Notes: generated by a model from the letters alone, not told the origin. DNA of 64,000 bases from Rhododendron vialii (GCF_030253575.1 NC_080561.1:7267001-7331000); one strand, 5' to 3'. Positions 1-17,408 are shown, numbered from the stretch's first letter. Program-made: numbers and translations.

Positions 1-1816
1 TCTAACACCCCTAGCTAAGAGCAAAGTTTGTGACACAACTTACGAGACGAAGGAAGTCATAAGATGCGGCGTTGAGCCAAAACCAACACCCACATCAAGC
101 ATCAAGCATCAAGCGTAAGTACATAATAACCGAGCCGGCCTCATGCTAAGCCCACTCAGCTCAATTAATTACTGAGCTCGAACTGATGTTCGAACTCAGC
201 TCAAATACACAAACGAACAAGGTACTACGACGAGTTTTGGTGGACCCGAAATCAATGTGTTTGTACCTGCACTGCAAGATGTTGGTGGGTCTCTCTGCAA
301 GTCCTTAAGCTCCTTGGAGATTCTTTTTGAAGCCATTAATGGAGCAATTTGTGGAAACTGATAGGAAATCCAACAAGAGGGAGTATTGGGAATCAAAGGA
401 AAAGATCAAACAATCTACGAAAACAAGAAAACAGAAGGTGGTGTTTATATAAAGGGAAATGGTGGTGGAGGTGGAGGGGGACACAGAATTTTGAGAGGAA
501 GTAACGGGTAAGGTCCACTGATTTTAAAAACCTATCAAAACTTGTAAAAGTAAGTATAGATTCCAGCAAAAAGGTGGAAGTAAAGAATCAAAAGGGTTCT
601 CAAATTTGAAAGCAACAAGAATTTCATTGGGAAATTGACAGCTTGAAAAGACTCTTTCAGCCTCGAAACGTAGTTCGGCTAGCACCTTCGAGTATATAGT
701 GACAAGAAACCAGCAACCCAGACTTAAAAGGGCATGTCACGTCACGTGACCTCCTAATCACCAAGTCACGCAAAAATTAGCAAATATCAACTACACAGTG
801 ACCCTCGGTGGACGCTCCTATGGTGTCATGTCGATTGCAATAGTAACCTGTTTTTGTAGAAAATCCAATCTTTCACTATGATATCGAATAGCGGTCCTGA
901 ATTCTAAAAACTCAACCTCCAAAGCAAAGTATGAAGTTTTTTTCCCACTTCCGAGCAGCCTATAATCACATCCAAAATTAATGAAATTCAAGATCCAAAT
1001 ATGAAAAGGAGAATCATACACTACTTTAATGATCTAGAATAGGGATGGATATCAATGATATTATGGCCACTAGTTGTAATTGGTGGGGGGGGGGGGGGGG
1101 GGGGGGGGGGGCTGAAACTTAGTGAAAGATACCGGGCAAAAATCCAATCAGGAATCTCAGGAAACATAATAAGTTTTGACAAACCAACAATATACGTTTT
1201 ACTTTCTGGAGGGAAATGATATTCGTCCTGAACCCAAGGGTTGGTCCGGTTGGTTGGTGGATGTTTTCCCAACAATTGTCCAGGGTTCTTGGAGTCAGGC
1301 CGTAAGAAATACTGTAAATTTCTAGCGAATCCCCTAGTCCCGGCAGAGATGGCATGCCTTTGACTTGATCGGAAAAGGGATTAGTCGAGGTATGCATAAG
1401 CTGGTCCAGACACCCGTGATCGTTAGAAAAAAGAAAGAAAGATATTCGTGCTCAGCTGAAACCACACGTTGAAAGAGAATCACAGGCCCAACTTTTTCAG
1501 TCAATGGACAAATGAAGGCATCAACTTCGTGGAATCCAAAATCAAAAGCAAACAGCTGCAACATTCGGTGCGCCAAGCAAACAAGGATCAGCCCACAGTA
1601 TACACCTTGGATTTGCCTAACTTTCCCTTATCAAAATTTCCAACTTTATTCCTTTCACAAATCTCTGTGGAAGTCAAATTTGTACGAGCTACTATCTAGA
1701 TAAGCACAGTAAAATTTTATGACAAGCAAAAAATACCAACTCAAGATAGAAATCATGACCTACCAACTCAAGATAGAAATCACGGCCTGACGCGATGCCA
1801 GTCTTGTCGTCGAGTA

Positions 1817-1950
1817 GTTATTTAGTAGTTTTGAAAAACCATCACCTGATACATCAACATCCTCAATAACCATACATTCATTTGTTATTTAGTAGTTTTG
1901 AAAAACCGTCACCTGATACATCAACATCCTCGATAACCATACATTCATTT
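1817..1950. repeat. 67-bp tandem duplication
   Basis: Two adjacent near-identical copies (1817-1883 and 1884-1950). They differ at about two positions, for example accatcacc against accgtcacc. No coding meaning is seen. Confidence 0.9.
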
Positions 1951-2040
1951 GTTACAGAGGTGTTGGGCACCATGAAAAAGATCCTAATGATTTTTCTTTG
2001 TTGTCCCCATGTGCCCAATACTAGTAACTCTTATGAACAG

Positions 2041-2322
2041 TTAATGAATGATTCTGAGGCACTCCCATGTGATACTCCAATGCCCTCCGACACCTAACAT
2101 TCTCGTAGAAGTAGACAAGAATGTATGGTGTTGCAATGCATTGGGGCACCATGTGTGGTATCCCAAACCGCGTCAATCTAGTTAATGAATGATTCTGAGG
2201 CACTCCCATGTGGTACTCCAATGCCCTCCAACACCTAACATTCTCGTAGAAGTAGACAAGAATGTATGGTGTTGCAATGCATTGGGGCACCATGTGTGGT
2301 ATCCCAAACCGAGTCAATCTAG
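2041..2322. repeat. 141-bp tandem duplication
   Basis: Two adjacent copies (2041-2181 and 2182-2322) differ by only a few substitutions, which points to a recent duplication. The minus strand reads open through both copies, giving a protein with a repeated half, but nothing resembles a known family, so I treat it as a non-coding repeat. Confidence 0.9.
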
Positions 2323-2682
2323 ATAAATCAATGAGTACTCAAAAGAAACTAGACACATGCAACCATAGAGAATGATATATAAGCAAAAAAAGAATGAACT
2401 GAGCCGTGTCCAAAGCAGGAAACAGTTTGGTTTCACATAACAAGATCTTCCACACAATCTGGTTAATACATTAAGCAGAACAAGAGTCACGGGACGCCAT
2501 GAAAGTCATAAATATACAAATCAGCACACTACTAAAAAAGCAACAACCAAACACTTGATACCGTAACAGAACTTCCTATAAACCACAGCCTTTTGCTTGC
2601 TCAACGAGGAAATATAACTGAGTGACTAAGAAACTAATGGATAATTAGCCAGTCGGTCATCTTTTCATCCAGCAGGAAAATC

Positions 2683-8343
<5,661 letters not shown>

Positions 8344-8406
8344 CTATGTTCTGTTTCTGGGTTCTGGGTCTACTCTGACATAAAGTAGTAGAAACTTTAT
8401 TTATCC

Positions 8407-8413
8407 ATTTATA
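8407..8413 (-). promoter_or_regulatory. Candidate TATA box of the ROP gene
   Basis: On the minus strand the sequence reads GCTTATAAATGG, about 140 bp upstream of the ROP start codon, a normal plant spacing. No other core promoter element was identified. Confidence 0.4.
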
Positions 8414-8559
8414 AGCTCAGTATAAATACTAATTTCAACTTTAGTTAAACAAATAGGGAGCACTAATGTTGATTGTTAGGAGAAACTAGTAGAAAGCAAC
8501 CGTGCGGGCACATTGATTGATGAAGACCGGAGAGAGAAAGGGAAAGAATTTAAAATAGG

Positions 8560-8830
8560 ATTCGGATCCTCTCGAGCAAGAGTATTTAACGAGTCGAATT
8601 TGACTATTTTACTTAATGAGTCTCTTTATCCCGTTAAACGAGTTAAATTTTTGCAATTCGAATCAAGTTTTTTTTTTCCAAAAAACAACAAATACAAATA
8701 AAAACCAGAAACAAGTTATACGGATCAACTCAAAACTCGACTTCCAACTCGAATCCGGCTCGTTTAATAAAAGAGTCGAGCGAAGCCACGAACTATTTAC
8801 GTGTAGCTCGGTTTATTTGTAACCCTTGAG
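8560..8830. repeat. Dispersed repeat rich in cgagtcga motifs
   Basis: The segment is built from motifs such as aacgagtcgaatttgact, taaacgagttaaattt and actcgaatccggctcgttt. A clearly related segment occurs at about 38615-38865. Boundaries are approximate. Confidence 0.45.
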
Positions 8831-9102
8831 TCACTCCCATTATTTTTTTCTTGTTGCGGAAGACTTTGACCAGGAAGAATATTTTTTCACATAATCCACA
8901 CTAAGATAGCTTCAACACCTGTTAGCGATAATTACTGGAGGATCCTTATCTGGAATTTTTACTTTGAAAGATTAAGAAATACTCGTATACAGCACGATGT
9001 AGATTTTGGGATGGGAGATACTGCCGAGCATCTGCCTGTGGTGCGGGTCAACAACTTTGATTTTAACTAAGCAATGGACAATTCAGTAGGGACCAAGGTA
9101 GG

Positions 9103-9408
9103 GCCAGAGCCGGGTTATGAGAGAAGCCAAGGAAGTCTAAGGCTTGGGCCTCCAAAAAATAGCTAAAAAAGGAACCTCCAAATTCTTAGGGCCCCTTATA
9201 TATAAGGCCCAAATATTTTTAATCTAACGTTCTCTACACTAAATGCTCAATTCAAATTTTGTGGTGGTAAATATTTTGTAATGAGTTCTTTATGAAACTC
9301 TTTGTCGACCAACCTTTGTATGAAAAACATAGAATGAACCTCATTTAAGAAATTTTCCTCTGACCCTCGAAAGTTATGAGCCAGTTCTAAATAGGGCATA
9401 CATACTCA
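9103..9408. mobile_element. Possible transposon remnant
   Basis: It starts tagggccagagccgggttat and ends gttatgagccagttctaaat, which are loosely inverted. The inside has the ggcctccaaaaaat and ggccccttatat blocks common in small plant transposons. No target duplication could be found. Confidence 0.25.
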
Positions 9409-10978
9409 TTATAGGGCCATGGAAGAAAAAGATTCATGAAAAAAAAAATGCGAGTTTAATTCATTTACAAAGCACGCATAACCCATAAAAAAAAAATTGA
9501 ATTGCTATTATGTTAGATAGAAAGAGGAGAAGAATCCTAAGAGTATTTGTTTCTTCACCTCTCATTTCTTGTATAATTCAACTAATTATACAAATACATT
9601 CTTACCAATGTTCAAGCCAACTTGAACGCACTCAGACTAATCTCAAGACCTTAATTTAACGCAAATACACCCTCTGAATATTCTTCCGCTATCGCAATTT
9701 ATTTAATAGAATTTTCTTCTAGGAACTCAATGCACATTACCTCTTAAAATATGAATGCACTCAACATCTATCAAGGCCTCCCTTCTCCGTTAAGGATGAC
9801 ATATAACTGCATTTTCACCCTCAAAACGCTTATTTAAAGGAATTTCGATTGATTGAAAATCACTTGGAAAAGCATCATATATTTAGTGTCATTTAAAAAT
9901 ATGCTTATTTCCATTTTTCCATCACTAAATGATGCACCTTTCAACTTTGACGTATCACTAATTAGGGTCATTCGCCTCCATTGACTTGTTCAAAAGGAGA
10001 TAGTTGTTCTCGTTATCTCGGAAGTGTGGGGTCTTTTAAAATTCACGAGTCGGTATAAGAATTTCATGAATTGTGAGTAATTTATTGAATTGTTGGAACG
10101 GAAAAAAATTAGGACACTTTTCAAAATTGCACACATCAAGAAAAGTTTATGTTTTATTCGCTTGCTCTATTAACTTTTTTCCAAGTCACATAATAAGGCT
10201 GCGTTCTTGTAAACTTTTTTATCTTTTTTGTTTTGTATGTTTTGCTTGTCTTTTTTAATTTTTTGTTAAGTTTTCGTAATATTTTTTGGATTAATTATCC
10301 ATCTCAATGGAAAGAGTCTAAAAACTAAAAATTATGACTAAAAAAAATAAAGTTCACTAAAGAAGAAAAAAGGCCAAAACTGTCGTCTCATTTTATCTAA
10401 AATTATCGTCTTATATGAACTTTTTTCAACATTGGTCCACGTTTTTATACTTTTCTGATTTTTCTCGTCGAGACGAATGATTAATCCCAAAAATTATGAC
10501 GAAAAGCTCAACAAAAAGTTGCGAAAAGTACAAATTACCAGAAGAAAAAAAAAATTGAGACAAAAAGAATGGAGCCTAGTTACTACTATGTTTTTGACCC
10601 ACCCGGGCCAACTCCTTTTATAATTAGATAGAGAGATATAGATTAGATTAGAAGGCACAAAAAAGGTGGTGGTTGAGAGGGTAAGACAGACTCAACCAAC
10701 CATGACAACAAATGCATCATCAAATCTCTTTCATAACTGCTAACTAATCCTTAATTAAATTATGAACCTGACTTGTACTTAATTAGCATGTCATGTTGCG
10801 TAAGGCAACCCTTTTGTACGTTGTAGTGATGAATTGCTTTGGTCATTAGGCTTTGATTAATGGTTGCGATGAAGGCAAAAATAGTTTCGTCACAGCCTCG
10901 CTATACAGGAAGCCACAAGTTAGGAAAAGTAGACATATAGTCATGCAGAGGCGACACTATTCGAATCATATAACTGCA

Positions 10979-11350
10979 AAGAATTATTCTTGGCCGCGAA
11001 GAATTACTCTTAGCCGCAAAAAATTATTCTTGGCCTCGATGAATTCCTCGTGGCCACAAAGAATTACTTCTTTGGCCGAGAAAAATTACTCTTTGCCGTA
11101 AACAATTACTCTTTGGCCGCGAAGAATTACTCTTGGCCGCAAATAATTACACTTGGCCGCGAAGAATGACTTATGGTCTCGCAATTTTTTGCGGCCAAGA
11201 GTAATTCTATGCGGCCATAAGTAATTCTTCGCAGCCAGGTGTAATTCTTTGCGGCCATAAGTAATTCTTTACGTCCAGGAGTAATTTTTTGCAGCCAAGA
11301 CTAATTTTTCGCGGTCAGGAGTAATTCTTTGCAGCCAATAGAAATTCTTA
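10979..11350. repeat. Head-to-head arrays of a 20-bp minisatellite
   Basis: About ten copies of a unit near GAATTACTCTTGGCCGCRAA run from 10979 to about 11180. Directly after, about eight to nine copies of the reverse complement run to about 11350. Period is 20 bp with occasional 21-22. The two arrays are inverted around position 11185 and would pair along their length. No open frame, and no transposase or terminal repeat was seen. Confidence 0.85.
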
Positions 11351-11411
11351 GTGTCAGATTCTTTTTCTTTTTAACTACTAGGTAAGAGAACAAAATTGTA
11401 ATTCTTCACGT

Positions 11412-11414
<3 letters not shown>

Positions 11415-11457
<43 letters not shown>

Positions 11458-11827
11458 GTCTCCCGTAAGGACCACCTCATTTTAATAAAATGCCGACCTC
11501 CCTTTCCCAATTGAATTTCGATGATCCGAGCTGCTCAATGTGTTCAGAACGTGATTTTTAGAGTACCCACGAGAAATCAGCAAAAAAAATGACCGGAAAA
11601 GGCTTCATCCGAGCAGTTTTTGTTGTTTTTTATCGAACGGTTCAAACAAAAACTGCTCGGATGAAGCCCTTCCCGGTCATTTTTTTTGCCGATTTCTCGC
11701 GGGTACCCTTAAAATCACATTCTGAACACATTGACCGGCTCGGATCATCGAAATTCGATAGGAAAATGGGAGAAATGAGGAGGTCCGCATTTTAACTAAA
11801 ATAACGACTCCCTCATTTAAGACTGAC

Positions 11828-11875
<48 letters not shown>
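11415..11875. mobile_element. Foldback MITE (11454-11833) inside a TA microsatellite
   Basis: Two arms of about 180-190 bp are inverted around position 11632. The inner part is nearly exact, for example gcttcatccgagcagttttt against its complement, and the blocks tttcgatgatccgagc and tgtgttcagaacgtgattt recur inverted. The element lies between TA tracts 11415-11453 and 11834-11875. A TA target, or insertion into an existing TA microsatellite, fits. No coding capacity. Confidence 0.8.
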
Positions 11876-11878
<3 letters not shown>

Positions 11879-12342
11879 AGTTCTTATTATGCTTAGTCAG
11901 TAATTTTTTTGGAATAGAGGTTATGTTTTTTGACCGCACTATTTAGAAAAATATATGACATTTTGTACATAAATTGTTGATTAATAGATCAACTAGTAGA
12001 GTTAAAGTAATTTTTGAACATCTTGCTGGAATCGCCACTGACAAATCTGTACCGCGTTGTAGATATAGTTGTATGGGTTTGTGTGAATAGTATCATTATT
12101 CATACATGTAGCAAACCAAATCTCTAGCCTTCAAGCTCTTATTACAACCCAAAGGATCAAAGTTACAACCATAATGAACCGTTATTGAACCTACCCAAGT
12201 GGTAGGAACTTCTCACACACAATACAATAGTTGAAGCTCTTACTTATCACAAAATTAACCAAAAATTAAAAAAACCACATTATTCATGCTATCTTGCAAT
12301 ACAACCATCCAACCGATCGATCGATCTATATATAACTTTCAT

Positions 12343-13338
12343 TCACTCCTTCACAAGATTAGCATCAAGATCTTTGATCAAACTGATCACGAAATCCATG
12401 TACTTCTGTGGAGGGGGAATGTCCTCATGTTTCTTCTCGTACTCGATAGTGATTTTGACGATGTTGCTTTCACCGTTGTGAATGAATTGGTAGATGATGT
12501 TATAGCTCCTGTAAAGTTCCAAGCAATGTCCCTCCAATGCTGTCAAATGAACCGCCTTGTTCTCCTCATCTATGCTCACTTTCTCCTTGTATGTCTCCAC
12601 CTTCCCCTCTATTTTTTCATCAACCACGAAAGAGCATTATGTCAAATTCCCAAAAAAAAATAAAAATTCTTCCTCTTTATATCTCTTTTTAAGTTCCAAT
12701 TATTACTCGTGGATATCAACAAACGCACAACGATAATGATAATAACATTATTAATAAAAAAGATAAATTGAGAAATGGGAGATCGGATCCTGTCCATTTG
12801 GTCTATTATGTCGAAAGGGTTAGCGAAAGAAACTCAAGACAAAACCAGCTGTGTTCACTTTGGTACCCTTGTCTTTGTGCACTATTTCATATAAATTTTC
12901 TTTTCAATTATTACTATAATCTATCTATCTATCTATCTATCTCCACTCATTACCTAAAAACCTCCGTTAAAACCTAAACCAAATATAAGAACAGCAAAAA
13001 AGGCACTTGAAAAATCATTCTTTTTCCAAGAAAGTTTGTAACAATAATCTTCCTCATCAACAGATTTTTTAAATATAAGAACACCAATTTAATTTAATTT
13101 AATTGAACAATGGAGGAATGAGGTTTTGTGTGCTTTTTAATTAATTACCTGCAACAAAAGTCCAGACCTTCACGGATCCATGATCCCCCCACTCACCTTC
13201 ATGGATTTCCACTTTGTGCACTTTCTCAGGGCTCAGAGTTGCTGTGTGCTGTGCTTTCTTACCTGCACACATATGGAAAATATCATCACCATTTGACTTA
13301 ATCTCTACTTCACTCTCCATCTTGCCAGTAAGAGCCAT
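12343..13338 (-). CDS. MLP: Major latex protein-like protein (Bet v 1 superfamily)
   Basis: Small cytosolic protein with the Bet v 1/PR-10 fold; members bind hydrophobic ligands in a cavity, and the precise role of most MLPs is unknown. Two exons on the minus strand, 13149-13338 and 12343-12608, join in phase 1 to 151 aa, the standard MLP length. The start MALTGKMESEVEIKS is the typical MLP N-terminus, which is why the in-frame upstream Met was not used. The glycine-rich loop reads EGEWGDHGSVKVW; the second exon has the family core DEENKAVHLTALEGH and ends DLDANLVKE. The acceptor was placed at ATAG/AGGG, giving WTFVAEGKVETYKEK, because the upstream in-frame codons have no AG. No tandem copies are nearby, although MLPs often cluster. 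Confidence 0.93.
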
Positions 13339-13457
13339 CTTCTTCTTCCCCCCACCCACAATTGACTCTAAAACACACAAGAAGTACTTAAAATATACTA
13401 ATTAGTGGAGCAAAACAGAAGACACATGTTGAATAAAATCCCTCTAAATTGGCCCCA

Positions 13458-13465
13458 TATATATA
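13458..13465 (-). promoter_or_regulatory. Candidate TATA box of the MLP gene
   Basis: The minus strand reads CTCTATATATATGG about 120 bp upstream of the MLP start codon. Spacing and sequence fit a plant TATA box. Confidence 0.5.
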
Positions 13466-14518
13466 GAGATAGAAGTGCATGTCCACCCGAATGATTGATC
13501 AATGAATTATGCATAGCTATCATCAAGCCAACGATGTGTGTTGGGAGTGAGAAAACTATTCATGAAGTGACTTATGTGGTTCTTGTTAATTTACTAGAGT
13601 CTGAATTTAAAACATCACGTGATCATGTTCGTTTTAGGATTTGAATTTTGGGTAATAAGTGAAAAGATATAGAGATAAATAAGAGTAATAATTGTGAGAA
13701 AAATTATTGAAAATCGTGCACAAAGAGAGAATTCAATGTTCAAAATCCCAAAATGAACAGGAACAATTAATTCACTTTATGTGCACTTCACATTCAAGAA
13801 TTCTTTTTTGTTTTTTTTTTTTAAACATGGAAAACACATTCAAGAATTTAGACCACACAATTTACTTTGTGAATTTTAACGGTCCCAATTATGGGGCTTA
13901 GATCTGCTAGATCTTAACCATTTCCCCCTCGTAAATACTACTACAGTGACGATCAGCGATGCTGCCGGCGTTCTTTTCCTCAACGGTCTCTTGACCACCG
14001 GATTGTCTTCTTCATTTTCTCTACAGGCGGCGTGGTCGGCGTGGTCTCTTGGCATCCGAGCATCTCGATTGTTGGGGTATGAATTTGTTGGGGTTTGTTC
14101 TGGTTTTGTTTGTTTGGTTTGTTTTGTCTCTGTGTTTCTACCCTACGGGAGTCTTCCTCACCCTCCATTCTGAGGTGTCGTCATTTTTTGGTATTGGTGT
14201 GTGTGAGGTGGGTTATGTGAGATGTAGTAGTTGGTATATGGTGTTGCACTGATGCTCTTCTTACGTGTGTATGTATGGGGTTTGGAGGTATTGGTCTTTG
14301 GATAGCCTACCCGCCTATTCGGCTATTTTCTCCCTCAGACAAAATATGCCCTATATTGTAAGCTCTTCATTATCAATGGAAATCCTAAACTTTTGGGGGG
14401 GAAAAAAGCTACAATAAACACCCCCATATGGGCATGTACAAGATGCACATCTTGAATCACATTGAATTCGCATCTTGCATAAGTGTGAACAAAACAATCG
14501 TGATGTATCAAGTTGTGG

Positions 14519-14924
14519 TAGGGGTGAGTATGGTCCGGATTGGTTCGGTTTTAAAGTAAATTTTAAATCAAGAACCAAACCAATACCTACGGATTATGAA
14601 TTTGAAGAACCAAACCAACCCACAAAAAGCATAGAACCAACCAAACCAATCCAAACCATAAAAATACGGTTCAGTTTCGGTTTTAAACCACGGTTTGCTT
14701 TGAACTAAACTATATTAAAATCAATTTTATTCAAATTACCCACACACACTAACATTATCCTACTAATTAGAACATAACTAAATATTATGGTGGATATATA
14801 GAAATTTAGTCTAAATTATCTTGGCAATGAAGGAAAACTAAATATACCGGTAGATTTAATAGGATCAATAAATTAGAAAAGTAGTTGACTAAGGCTCCCA
14901 TATATATTTGGTGAATCATAATTA

Positions 14925-14966
<42 letters not shown>

Positions 14967-15146
14967 CGGTTCGGATCGGTTTAGAACCATAACCGTAAAC
15001 GTGAATCCACAAACCAAACCATATAACGCAGTTTCTAATTTTTTCAAACCATGACCAAACCATATTACTTAAAAACGAACCAAACCTTTCGGTTTGGATT
15101 GGTTTGGACTGGATTCGCGAATTGGCGGATTTTTTGCTCACCCCTA
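14519..15146. mobile_element. hAT-type non-autonomous element with 8-bp target duplication
   Basis: The element begins TAGGGGTGAG and ends CTCACCCCTA, and is flanked on both sides by the exact 8-bp repeat agttgtgg (14511-14518 and 15147-15154). The inside is rich in accaaacc and ggtttggt motifs in opposite orientation on the two sides, plus a TA tract (14931-14961). There is no transposase. Terminal repeat form and 8-bp duplication are the marks of the hAT superfamily. Confidence 0.88.
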
Positions 15147-15720
15147 AGTTGTGGGATTTGTTCACATTTTTGGATTACAACTTTTTGATTAGTGCAGGGA
15201 AACACCTTGACATTTTTCGACAACTTTTTTATTAATGGAAACAACTTAACTTTTTTGGACTACAAGAAGTTAGTTGTCCACAAGTTTAAAATTTTCTTTG
15301 CACTTGCTAATGGTAAGAAAATAATGGAAAATATATACATTAAATCAAAGAATATTGCTGCAAGATTTCAGAGTCAGGTTTGGTAAAGGGTATTAAATTC
15401 AAGTTGCCCAAATCGCAATCATTCCAATATTACGAAAGTTTCCGTCCCTTTTTTTTTTAAAAAAAATTTCCTCTCAATGCCTTCATCAATTAGGGAACCA
15501 TATCAAGAAAATAATACTACTATGTACGTAGAAATTTCCCAAATCCTTTCAGGAAAACGTAAGGTAATGAATGGCTTTTTTTCCTTTAACAAGATTCTTT
15601 GTTTTCTTCTAGGTTCTTGAGATCGGAATAACTTCGATCTGACAGTGAACAAAGAGATTACAGCAAATTACAACAAACAAAATGTCGCACCAAAGGGGGG
15701 AGTCGACACACACAACCAGA

Positions 15721-16081
15721 TCTTCTTCTTGGTCCGCGACAAGATGAGCTAGGTGATCATCCACGCTTTGGTTAGCTTGGCGATAAATATGCTCTATTAA
15801 ACTGTTAGTCTAGTACGTCTGGGCTATAGAGTGAAGTCGTTCTATTGTTTACTGGTGCGGCTGCTAAATCTGAACAATTTTGCATCTTCAATGATGGATC
15901 TATCCGGGCAATTTGATGTCGGGCCTTCCTTGATCAACATGACGGCTTGAGATGAGTCCGGCTTGATTTTAACATTGGCCATTCCTTTATCCAAAAGGAT
16001 TGTTAACCCTTGGTATATTGCCCGAAAACCCTCTAGACTCGAGCTGCAAGCCAATTTGCCGTACAACCAAGGATACTCCAT
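15721..16081 (-). pseudogene. Remnant of a retroelement RNase H-like domain
   Basis: An open stretch (15842-16081) translates to a segment containing SLEGFRAIYQGLTILLDKG and IKPDSSQAVMLIKEG, like the RNase H-like domains of plant LINEs and related reverse-transcriptase genes. After the frame breaks, 15721-15800 continues with EHIYRQANQSVDDHLAHL, the usual C-terminal part of the same domain. The frame change and the lack of a start show that it is broken. No reverse transcriptase was found next to it. Confidence 0.6.
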
Positions 16082-16136
16082 CTTCCCTGATCATCGTTTC
16101 TAAACAAATCACCAAAGCTCTCTTTCTCGGAGGCAA

Positions 16137-16262
16137 GATTCTCTGTGCCGAAAATTTCTGTGTCGAGGAGATTTTCGGCCGTTGGATCACTCAATCACAA
16201 TCCAACAACTGAAAAACCCCTCGACATAGAAACACATAGATTTTCGGGACAGAGGAAATCGG
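16137..16262. mobile_element. Short palindromic element
   Basis: Two arms of about 55-60 bp, beginning gattctctgtgccgaaaat on the left and its near-complement gattttcgggacagaggaaatc on the right, face each other around ccaac/gttgg at the centre. It looks like a small MITE. It could fold into a hairpin RNA if transcribed. Confidence 0.6.
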
Positions 16263-17401
16263 ACCCCCCCCTTATTGTTACCTTCGTACCAGCTCCCTTC
16301 GGTATTGAGTTTGAGGTTCTTTGACATAATTGATAGTGAGGAAACTTAGAATTTTGTAAGATATGTAGATTATAAATTTTATACCCTATTTCAGCTTCTA
16401 AAAATTCCAAGAGTTCCAAAGTCTGTAGATAAGAATTTTTCGAAAACACTCGCAATAGTTTTTTAAAAGCTAAAATCTCAAAATCTGCTCTTAAAATTTT
16501 TCGAAAACATGCACATTGTAATCTCATTGAACTAGTAGTGAAGGGACTAACGGTAGCATACATCTCATGGTATTTATATCTCACACTCTATAATAAAACT
16601 ACATATTCGATGACTTTTTAATCCAAGCGGTAACAATTTTTAATCAAACACTAAATAAATGTTCTCTGAAATATGTAGTCCAATCTGATCCTCATATAAT
16701 TTGATCAAACAATGAGCCTGATATGTCTCTAGATTCATCTATATATTTAGAGACATTTTAACATTTCTTCAACATGTTTTCCATTCCGATTTGATCAACG
16801 GTTAATTTCATTAAGCTCTTTTTTTTTTTATGGGCCCAATGCGATTATCGAAAACATTTTTTCTATTGGGTTGATTCTTGATAATATTAACCATGCAAAA
16901 TATTACGTTCATCGAGTACCGATTGATATGTTTTCGAAACACTAATTTGTAAAGAAAATGGGTTAAAATTCATTATTGTTACAGTTTCAGTTCCAATATA
17001 ATGCGTTGTGGGAAACAAAAACCCATATCACTCTATTCCAATAAACACGATTTTCGGAAACCAAACGATGCGCATGCAGATCCCGTAAGTATAGCGAATA
17101 TGTTGATACATCTGTGTCTGAATCTCTGTCGAGACTTTTGTGTCCAAAAGCCATTTCCTTTGCCGCCACTTGCGAACTCTCGTTAGAGTTTACTAGGTCA
17201 AAAACCCATCACAGCCCACTCTCCTCTCTCCTCCACTCTCTCTCTCCCACTTCCAAGAATAGAAATGTAAATAAGGCAAAAGATATATGGAGAGAGAAAG
17301 AGAGAGATCTGAAACAAGAAACCACAGCCAATAATGGAAATAACTAACTGCAAAAACAGAAACAAAGAAAACCCGTCTCGCCAAAACTCCCGGGGAGGCC
17401 T

Positions 17402-17408
17402 TATATTT
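17402..17408 (+). promoter_or_regulatory. Candidate TATA box of the beta-galactosidase gene
   Basis: TATATTT lies about 236 bp upstream of the start codon and is followed by a CT-rich initiator-like tract. This would give a leader of roughly 200 nt that includes a CTC repeat (17488-17518) and a GA repeat (17551-17581). Confidence 0.35.

Larger units (their letters stand above)
1..2682. other. Spacer left of the ROP gene, including its 3' UTR
   Basis: No coding region could be supported here; the open frames are short and show no recognisable family. It holds a run of 27 G (1085-1111), a short tandem copy around 1736-1787, two tandem duplications described separately, and at its right end the expected 3' untranslated region of the minus-strand ROP gene. 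No clear AATAAA-type signal was seen downstream of the ROP stop. Confidence 0.6.

Noticed and set aside
1085..1111. G run as a G-quadruplex regulatory site
   Set aside because: A plain homopolymer without a nearby gene or promoter gives no support; its length may also be a sequencing artefact.
2021..2317. Minus-strand open frame that reads as a protein with two near-identical halves
   Set aside because: It is produced by the 141-bp tandem duplication, has no recognisable domain and no plausible exon context.
10979..11350. The regular repeats as a CRISPR array
   Set aside because: Plant nuclear context, units with no unique spacers, and an inverted second half rule this out.
13946..14390. 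GT-rich stretch resembling a LINE 3' end
   Set aside because: The style fits LINE 3' UTRs, but there is no coding motif, clear poly(A) tail or target duplication, so I did not annotate it as an element.
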